NCBI GenBank assembly: GCA_002344565.1
Contig: DDTZ01000149.1
Span: 1 to 19,839 of the forward strand
Source: Bdellovibrionaceae bacterium UBA2351
GTDB taxonomy: Bacteria > Bdellovibrionota > Bdellovibrionia > Bdellovibrionales > Bdellovibrionaceae
Direction of reading: 5' to 3'
Length of the DNA: 19,839 nucleotides
Shown: positions 14,668 to 19,839 of the stretch, piece by piece
Numbering within the stretch: the stretch's first letter is position 1
How the letters are laid out: each line of letters starts with the position of its first letter
Program-made: the position numbers and the translations under genes
Notes under the pieces: model-generated
Database searches by the model: none
The model's input: only the letters and a program-made list of their open reading frames with translations
Told to the model about the DNA's origin: nothing

Positions 14668-15305
14668 TAGTTCCCCCCATGATCATGCATACAGTGATCA
14701 ACAAAGTGACTATTGTCACCGCCAAGTGGAATGATTTGATCACTATAGGATTTTACAAACTTAGAATCATGAATAGAAAGTAAAATCGCGGTACCGGCAT
14801 TTTTACGTTTTAATAAATTGTCTTTTAATACCTCAGCTGCCTTTTCATCAATGTTGGAAAAAGGCTCATCCAAAACTAGTAATTTTGGATTCTCAACTAA
14901 ACTACGCGCTAGCAACACCTTCTGAAACTCACCTTGTGATAGGTCAGACAACAATTGATTCTGTAGATGAGTAATAGCAATTTCCTTAAGGATAGAGTCG
15001 ACAATAGCGTCGTCTTTCTTCTTATTGCGAAAACCAAAACTAATAAATTCTTTTACTGTCACTGGAAAACTACGATCAATCAGATGGGACTGCGGTAAGT
15101 ACCCGATTTCATTTGTATGAAGATGAACATGACCTGAAAATGGAATCAGTCCTAAAATACTTTTGATTAGTGTTGATTTACCACTTCCATTACTACCCGT
15201 TAAGGTAACTAACGTTCCCGAATGAATCTGAAAGTTAAAGTTGTCGAAAACTTTTTTATTATTACGAAATACAGTCAGATTGTGAACATCCAGCACCAAA
15301 CTCAT
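14667..15305 (-). CDS. Metal-type ABC transporter ATPase (ZnuC/MntA family)
   Basis: A 212-residue ABC ATPase that would power the neighbouring fused permease. Motifs in order: Walker A GSNGSGKST (37-45), Q-loop Gln72 (LPQS), signature LSQGEFQKVLLARSL (122-136), Walker B LLVLDEPF (142-149), H-loop His179 (SIHD). It is slightly shorter than typical ZnuC. The last residues are HFVDHCMHDHGGN, with four His and one Cys, a possible metal-binding tail. The TAG stop overlaps the GTG of the permease fusion by one base. There is no good ribosome binding site before the ATG at 15305. Two back-to-back palindromes lie upstream at 15349-15368. Confidence 0.93.
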   Translation of the reverse strand: MSLVLDVHNLTVFRNNKKVFDNFNFQIHSGTLVTLTGSNGSGKSTLIKSILGLIPFSGHVHLHTNEIGYLPQSHLIDRSFPVTVKEFISFGFRNKKKDDAIVDSILKEIAITHLQNQLLSDLSQGEFQKVLLARSLVENPKLLVLDEPFSNIDEKAAEVLKDNLLKRKNAGTAILLSIHDSKFVKSYSDQIIPLGGDNSHFVDHCMHDHGGN

Positions 15306-15348
15306 AGTATCAAATAAATAAGTTCAAACCCTAGATAATGCAACTAAA

Positions 15349-15368
15349 ACAAATATTTGTGAATATTC
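15349..15368. promoter_or_regulatory. Two adjoining palindromes, candidate metal-regulator operator
   Basis: ACAAATATTTGT (15349-15360, perfect 12 bases) is directly followed by GAATATTC (15361-15368, perfect 8 bases), 44 bases upstream of the metal ABC ATPase start. Fur/Zur and MntR regulators bind AT-rich dyads in such places. No regulator gene is visible, and a -35/-10 pair is unclear (TTGCAT, 17 bases, TATTTA on the minus strand at best). Confidence 0.4.
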
Positions 15369-15375
15369 TAAAGGA

Positions 15376-16164
15376 TCAAGATCGATTGTCTTGGATACTG
15401 ATGGTCAGCATAAAAATGAGCACACAAAGAATAGCGGCTGGAATCATAAACAAGTGAGGATACAAGAGTGCGTTCTTCCAGCCCTCGTAGATCAAATAGC
15501 CCAAAGTGGCATTCTGAGACCCCATTCCAAAACCGGTAAAAGACAGCACACTCTCTATAAGCAGAAATTGAGGGATGTTATGTACAATAGAAACTCTCAA
15601 CCAAGGCCAAATGGCCCGTATATAATATGTTCGAATAATATATAGGGGGCTCCCCCCTGCAACAACGGCCGCACTTAAATACTCACGACCGCGCAATTGT
15701 AAAATTTCTAGCCTAACGTTCCGAGCGATCGGTGCCCACGCGGCTAAGGCTATAGAAATGACCAAAGTCGTAAACGTCGAGATGACGGATGGCTGTCCAC
15801 CTACCCCACGATTAATCAAAATGGAAAACAAAGCCACCAGTAGAAAATTAGGAATCGAGTCAAAAACATCGATCATAAAAACAACTAAGTGATTACTTCT
15901 ATTCCAAAACGACAGGACACTGCCAATAAAAACACCTAAAGCATATGTTAATATCAAAGACGCGAAACAAATAAGCAACGATACACCACCACCGACAAGA
16001 GACCGCTGAAGTAAATCACGGCCTAATGAATCAGTTCCACCCAAAAATTCTTTGTTGGGTGATTGAAATACTTTAGCTGAATCAATATCCATTGAAAAAT
16101 CGCGGGCAAACATTGGGTAAATGCACAAAGCGAGCGCGAAAAATAGTGGTATGTATTTTTTCAC
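15376..16164 (-). CDS. Peptide-type ABC permease, DppC/OppC family
   Basis: A 262-residue inner-membrane permease. The N-terminal membrane span (residues 5-20) and the entry motif GTDSLGRDLLQR (43-54) are classic for DppC/OppC. The EAA loop, which docks onto the ATPase, is seen at 160-187 (EYLSAAVVAGGSPLYIIR). About six membrane spans are present, and the C-terminus is typical. It starts with a GTG that overlaps the DppB-type TGA stop by four bases (GTGA), so the two permeases are translated together and form the membrane pair. No ATPase or peptide-binding protein of the Dpp type lies in the window; the metal ATPase downstream belongs to another family and is unlikely to serve them. The substrate is unknown. 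Confidence 0.92.
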   Translation of the reverse strand: MKKYIPLFFALALCIYPMFARDFSMDIDSAKVFQSPNKEFLGGTDSLGRDLLQRSLVGGGVSLLICFASLILTYALGVFIGSVLSFWNRSNHLVVFMIDVFDSIPNFLLVALFSILINRGVGGQPSVISTFTTLVISIALAAWAPIARNVRLEILQLRGREYLSAAVVAGGSPLYIIRTYYIRAIWPWLRVSIVHNIPQFLLIESVLSFTGFGMGSQNATLGYLIYEGWKNALLYPHLFMIPAAILCVLIFMLTISIQDNRS

Positions 16165-17072
16165 GCGAAATCTCTAAGTCTTGGGTTAACATACAAATAA
16201 ATAGTTTGAACCGCAAAGTGCAACGCCAGATACAAACTTGAAAACAAGAACAAATAACCTATTACAACCGGAAGATCCCTTTGCGAAACCGAATCCATAA
16301 ATCCTAAGCCAAAACCGGGAACAGAGTACAAACTTTCCAAAATAAAATTGCCAGTAAGTAACTGAAGCACAATTGCTAAAAAATAACCCAGGAATGAATT
16401 CGCAATATTTTTGAACATATGGACAACTAAAACACGATTTCGACTTAATCCCTTAGCGCGCGCAAACTGCACGTACATTTCCGCGCTTTCTTTGTGCCAT
16501 TTTTCAACCGTTAACTGAATCAACTGCCCTAGTGGTTTAATCAATAATGTTGCAATAACAAAGACGTGGCAGGGCGTGCTATATGGATCAAACTTTAGTG
16601 GAACCAAATTAAATAGGTAGGAAAATAAATAGATGATCAATGGGATCATCACCAATTGAGGAATTTGATTAATAACTCTTAAAAAATCGAGGTAGCGGCT
16701 TCGGTCGCGCGAACGAACCACAAGAAATGAAATCACAATAGATGCCATTAACAAGATTCCGACGGCCAGGCCCAAAAACTGAAAACTAAAAACAGTTTTA
16801 CTCCAAATGAGCTCGGTCACTTTCAGATTTTTGTTATGAAGGGTCACCCCAAAATCCAAAGTATAGAAATCTACTAAAAACTCCTTAAGACTAAAAAAAA
16901 AATACTTTTGAACGGGCACCACTTGATTCACTTGCTCGACGATATGCTCATCGTCGATGTAGGAGCCTGGTACAAAATAGAATATCGAAAAAATAAGAAC
17001 TAACAGCAAATGGACGTTTAAAATGAATTTAAACGTCAAATCAAAAATGGCTTTAATCAAATTTCTTCCCAC
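16161..17072 (-). CDS. Peptide-type ABC permease, DppB/OppB family
   Basis: A 303-residue inner-membrane permease, partner of the DppC-type protein. It has an N-terminal span (19-36), a periplasmic stretch (about 37-90), then five more spans. The EAA loop is at 200-222 (VQFARAKGLSRNRVLVVH), and the family C-terminal block follows (ILESLYSVPGFGLGFMDSV at 244-262). It starts with a GTG inside the end of the transglycosylase gene, overlapping it by 16 bases, so it is almost certainly in the same transcript. The overlap suggests shared regulation and perhaps a shared job with the murein-cutting enzyme, for example uptake of released muropeptides; that is an inference. Confidence 0.92.
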   Translation of the reverse strand: MGRNLIKAIFDLTFKFILNVHLLLVLIFSIFYFVPGSYIDDEHIVEQVNQVVPVQKYFFFSLKEFLVDFYTLDFGVTLHNKNLKVTELIWSKTVFSFQFLGLAVGILLMASIVISFLVVRSRDRSRYLDFLRVINQIPQLVMIPLIIYLFSYLFNLVPLKFDPYSTPCHVFVIATLLIKPLGQLIQLTVEKWHKESAEMYVQFARAKGLSRNRVLVVHMFKNIANSFLGYFLAIVLQLLTGNFILESLYSVPGFGLGFMDSVSQRDLPVVIGYLFLFSSLYLALHFAVQTIYLYVNPRLRDFA

Positions 17073-19495
17073 GTTTCCCGCGTCGGAGCCCTATCCGCAT
17101 TGTAACTAAAAGGAATTTTTTCTGCCAAATAAGGAACTAAATCCGGAGATTTCTTCTCTTTTCTTTCACCGTATAGTTCGGAATAGATATAACTATTTGC
17201 GATGACTTTTTTAACGTAGTTACGAGTTTCCAAAAATGGTATATGCTCGATAAATTCATCGGTCTCTAAGTTACCAAATTGCTGTAACCAATTCTTAACT
17301 CGATGTGGACCTGCATTGTAACTTGCCGCCACCAACGGAATAGCTTGGTTAAATTTTCGATTCAATCTTTGTAAATACTTGGTACCAATCTTAATCGCCG
17401 AATCCGGCTCTAACAGCTGTTTAGGAGTGAATGTCTTATCACCTAATATTTCTGCTACACGATTCCCGGTATACGGCATTACCTGCATTAACCCTAATGC
17501 CCCCACTGGCGAAATTGCTTCTTTTTTGTACTGACTTTCGGCCTTCATGATACTCCAAACTAGCTCACGAGGAACATCGAATTCTTTGGAGTAGCGATCC
17601 ACAAGTGTCGGGTACGCTTTAGGGAATGAGTACTCCCATAAACCCCGCCCCTGATCAATACCCAAACGTGTTTTCTGACCACCGAAATAAACTTGGCTGA
17701 TGTGACTCATGCGATGATACTGTCCCACTTGTGAATACTCATTGAGTAGCACTTTCAGATACTCTTTATTTTTGGTACGCTTTTCAATTTCGTATAATTC
17801 CCACTTCGACCAAAAATCCAATCCAAGCGCGGCTAACGCCCGCGACTTTTCAAACTTTTCAACAAAGTCTGGAGTTTTGAACGGGCTTTCGTCACTTACT
17901 TCAGCTACCTTATCTTCGGCCTTATCCATTTCCATTGGATCTGCTTCTTCTTCGGTCTCCTGTGCTTCCGCAGTTACTTCTTCTTCGATTGGCGCTTCCT
18001 TAATCGATGCGACTATTCTTGAGTCAAAGCCTTTACGGAAGTGAGTTACTAAATTAGAACCTGTGATATCTTCCTTAACTGCCGCTGTTGCAATTTTATC
18101 TTGGCCTCTTTGCTCAACATCTAGTTTCTCTAAACGCTTTGTAGCAGCTACTGAATAATAACCTTTGTTGCGATCGGCCGCTAAACGCTCAAAGTATATT
18201 TTTGATTTATCAAATTTACCTTCACGATATAACGCCATTCCCATCCAATAGTTTAGACGCTCTTTACTTAATGAACGGTATTTCTTTTTATTTTTAACTG
18301 TAGCCAATTTCTTAAAATCATTGAATGCAGAATGATATTCACCACGTAGATACTTCATCCACGCTAAGTACCATTGTGACTCTTTATTTAACTTCTCATT
18401 TTTAGATATTTTTAAGAAATCTTTAAATTTACGAGTCGCCCAGTCATAATCGCGTAGTTGATACGACATAAACGCAGCTTGAAACAATGCTTGTTGTCCC
18501 TTCGCCGACTTCTTTTGCATTTGGAAACTTTTATAATACAGAGACACAGCCGAGTTCAAATCACCTGATCTTGCGGCAATTGGTGCCAACTGGTTCAGGA
18601 ATTCAAAATCATTTTCTTTAGTTGCTAGATGTTTTTTTAAAATTCCATATGCTTTTTCTAAATCGCCTTCCTGGGCGTGATACATAGCCAAAATCTTATC
18701 GGCATCAAAATCATATTTACCTTGGTAATCTTTTTTGAAATTTAAAATTTCTTCTAGAGCTTTCTTTTCCTGACCAGCCCACAAACTATTACGAACCCGT
18801 TTCTTAAAATCATCAATTTCCCACGAGCATTTAGACTCTTTGCTGTTCACCAGATTCAAAGTCAGATTGTATCCCCACTTGGAAATTTTTTCGAACTGCG
18901 GATACTGACTGTATAGTTTCACCAAACGAGAACATTTCTTTTCAGAAAGGTTCAATTGATCTTCTATCGTTGCCAAATCTAACAAAATGAACGGATGTTG
19001 TTCCGTACCCCTGGTCGCTTTTTCTAACTTTTGCAACAGATCATGAGAAACCTTATAGTTTTTCTCTTCCGTTTGGATCGTGCTTAAGAAAAGCATCGCT
19101 TCATTTTTCAAGCGAATGTTCGGCTTTCCGTCTAGAACTGCCGAAAAGGTTTCTTTGGCCTTAACATTATCTTTTTTGTTTAAATAGATTTGCCCCAAGT
19201 AAAATAGCACGTATTCAGATAAAACTTTATTCTTACCCTTAAGCTCAGTAAAAATGGCTTCCGAATCACCCATTTTATCCATTTGAAAAAGAGCGTACGC
19301 TTTTTGGAAAAGCATAAGTTCTTTATCTGAGACCGACGACGGTTTTTCTAGGTCTTTGTCAATGGCAGCGATAACTTTGTCCCACTTACCATCTTGTATA
19401 AAAATCCGCGTCTTTGAAAAAATATCGGACTGCGAGTTCAATTCCAGCGTTGAAAACAAAAATAACGCCAGTAAAAATATAGCTCTAAATTGCAT
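17057..19495 (-). CDS. slt: Soluble-type lytic transglycosylase with TPR-rich N-terminus
   Basis: An 812-residue Slt70-like enzyme that cuts the glycan strand of peptidoglycan, leaving 1,6-anhydro-muropeptides. Using the ATG at 19495, a signal peptide covers about residues 1-21. Residues 25-455 are helical repeats of TPR type (YVLFYLGQIYLNKKD, AYGILKKHL). A very acidic linker (about 503-536, Glu/Asp/Ala-rich) is unusual for the family. The catalytic domain lies near 630-775: MKAESQYKKEAISPVGALGL with catalytic Glu654, GLMQVMP, and AASYNAGPHRV. The ATG at 19495 has GAGG at spacing 8-9; the ATG at 19510 has none. A good promoter lies at 19561-19589. It heads the transcript that continues into the two peptide permeases. 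The gene symbol is by family only. Confidence 0.92.
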   Translation of the reverse strand: MQFRAIFLLALFLFSTLELNSQSDIFSKTRIFIQDGKWDKVIAAIDKDLEKPSSVSDKELMLFQKAYALFQMDKMGDSEAIFTELKGKNKVLSEYVLFYLGQIYLNKKDNVKAKETFSAVLDGKPNIRLKNEAMLFLSTIQTEEKNYKVSHDLLQKLEKATRGTEQHPFILLDLATIEDQLNLSEKKCSRLVKLYSQYPQFEKISKWGYNLTLNLVNSKESKCSWEIDDFKKRVRNSLWAGQEKKALEEILNFKKDYQGKYDFDADKILAMYHAQEGDLEKAYGILKKHLATKENDFEFLNQLAPIAARSGDLNSAVSLYYKSFQMQKKSAKGQQALFQAAFMSYQLRDYDWATRKFKDFLKISKNEKLNKESQWYLAWMKYLRGEYHSAFNDFKKLATVKNKKKYRSLSKERLNYWMGMALYREGKFDKSKIYFERLAADRNKGYYSVAATKRLEKLDVEQRGQDKIATAAVKEDITGSNLVTHFRKGFDSRIVASIKEAPIEEEVTAEAQETEEEADPMEMDKAEDKVAEVSDESPFKTPDFVEKFEKSRALAALGLDFWSKWELYEIEKRTKNKEYLKVLLNEYSQVGQYHRMSHISQVYFGGQKTRLGIDQGRGLWEYSFPKAYPTLVDRYSKEFDVPRELVWSIMKAESQYKKEAISPVGALGLMQVMPYTGNRVAEILGDKTFTPKQLLEPDSAIKIGTKYLQRLNRKFNQAIPLVAASYNAGPHRVKNWLQQFGNLETDEFIEHIPFLETRNYVKKVIANSYIYSELYGERKEKKSPDLVPYLAEKIPFSYNADRAPTRETWEEI

Positions 19496-19560
19496 ATCTA
19501 ATCGCCTCATCCGTAAGGTTTAAGAGTATTTTGAGAACACTCTATGATTGTAATCTCTCT

Positions 19561-19589
19561 AGTATAATGATAGCGGATAACAATGGCAA
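19561..19589 (-). promoter_or_regulatory. Promoter of the transglycosylase-permease operon
   Basis: Reading the minus strand, TTGCCA (19589-19584), a 17-base spacer, and TATACT (19566-19561), each 5 of 6 to consensus. Transcription would begin near 19554, giving a leader of about 60 bases. The -35 element overlaps the radA start codon on the other strand, and the -10 overlaps the TATAAT of radA. Confidence 0.65.
19563..19568 (+). promoter_or_regulatory. Consensus -10 element (TATAAT) upstream of radA
   Basis: A perfect TATAAT, 14 bases before the radA ATG, overlapping the -10 of the divergent transglycosylase promoter. No -35 of good quality is found at the usual distance, so its use is less certain; the leader would be only about 8 bases. 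Confidence 0.45.
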
Positions 19590-19839
19590 AATCGAAGTCT
19601 AAAACTATTTATGTTTGTCAAAATTGTGGTGCCCAGCGACCAAGGTGGGAAGGCAAATGCAGCGATTGCGGATCGTGGAATAGTTTGGTCGAAGAGACCC
19701 AGACCGAGGTGAAGGCCAGCCAAACTCGCGGATGGTCCGTCGACGCCCAAAAGCCAACGCGTCTAGATGAAAGCCCTGTGGAAGACGTATTACCGCGCAT
19801 CAATACGGGCATCGAAGAGTTCAATCGCGTTGTGGGTGG
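19583..19839 (+). CDS. radA: DNA repair protein RadA, N-terminal 85 residues (cut by window edge)
   Basis: The start of RadA (Sms), a RecA-like ATPase that helps branch migration in recombination. The N-terminal four-cysteine zinc finger is complete: VCQNCGAQRPRWEGKCSDCG, residues 11-30, in the pattern C-x2-C-x12-C-x2-C, followed by SWNSLVEE, typical of the family. Residues 70-85 (VLPRINTGIEEFNRVVG) lead into the ATPase domain, whose Walker A lies beyond the window edge. The ATG at 19583 has only a weak site (AGCGGA) upstream. The gene diverges from the transglycosylase operon and shares its promoter region. Confidence 0.93.
   Translation, partial: MAKSKSKTIYVCQNCGAQRPRWEGKCSDCGSWNSLVEETQTEVKASQTRGWSVDAQKPTRLDESPVEDVLPRINTGIEEFNRVVG

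Noticed and set aside
17742..18044. Ser-rich 100-codon frame on the plus strand
   Set aside because: It is the antisense of the acidic linker of the transglycosylase (Glu codons read backwards as Ser/Phe-type codons); it has no ribosome binding site.
1..19839. CRISPR array, insertion sequence, prophage, tRNA or rRNA gene
   Set aside because: No regularly spaced repeats, transposase or integrase motifs, terminal repeats, cloverleaf or rRNA-like sequence were found on reading.

Overview
The window looks like a chromosomal segment of a Gram-negative, moderately AT-rich bacterium. The mix of genes suits a Bdellovibrio/Pseudobdellovibrio-type predator (Bdellovibrionota): many secreted hydrolases and envelope proteins of unknown function, a degenerate HD-GYP protein, an Ala/Pro/Lys-tailed CTC-type bL25, and the block rph-rdgB-prs-rplY-pth-ychF. 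The lineage is an inference from gene content, not a database match. Homopolymeric C/G runs (8 C facing 9 G, 7 C, 10 C) stand out in two intergenic regions.

Layout. Positions 1-1358 (minus): the N-terminus of a DUF481-like outer-membrane protein, cut by the window edge, then a secreted protein of unknown function. 1588-2595 (plus): a secreted polyhydroxybutyrate-depolymerase-type esterase with a clear terminator. 2687-3823 (minus): a secreted protein with Gly-Pro-Leu triplets and a beta-rich C-terminus. 4152-5480 (plus): a cytoplasmic protein with a receiver-like N-terminus and a degenerate HD-GYP domain, flanked by two hairpins with long C/G runs. 5759-12980 (plus): a secreted N-acetylmuramoyl-L-alanine amidase, RNase PH, XTP/dITP pyrophosphatase, PRPP synthetase (with its own very good promoter), bL25, peptidyl-tRNA hydrolase, YchF ATPase and a FAAH2-like amidase. 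19495-12985 (minus, read right to left): a lytic transglycosylase, two Opp/Dpp-type permeases, a metal-type ABC ATPase, and a single protein joining a metal ABC permease to its periplasmic binding domain. 19583-end (plus): the start of radA, divergent from the transglycosylase.

How the genes work together. The plus-strand block is mostly housekeeping: RNA trimming, nucleotide-pool cleaning, PRPP supply, a 5S rRNA-binding ribosomal protein and peptidyl-tRNA recycling. It is led by a murein amidase whose stop codon lies in the same hairpin that covers the rph ribosome binding site. The minus-strand block joins a murein-cutting enzyme to two peptide-type permeases that overlap it head to tail, followed after 70 bases by a two-gene metal importer. 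A plausible reading, by inference, is uptake of murein-derived peptides and of zinc or manganese, useful to a cell that digests others. No peptide-binding protein or peptide-transporter ATPase is present here. The best candidates for something new are this transglycosylase-permease-metal cluster, the permease/binding-protein fusion, the FAAH2-like amidase, and the C/G-run hairpins around the degenerate HD-GYP gene.
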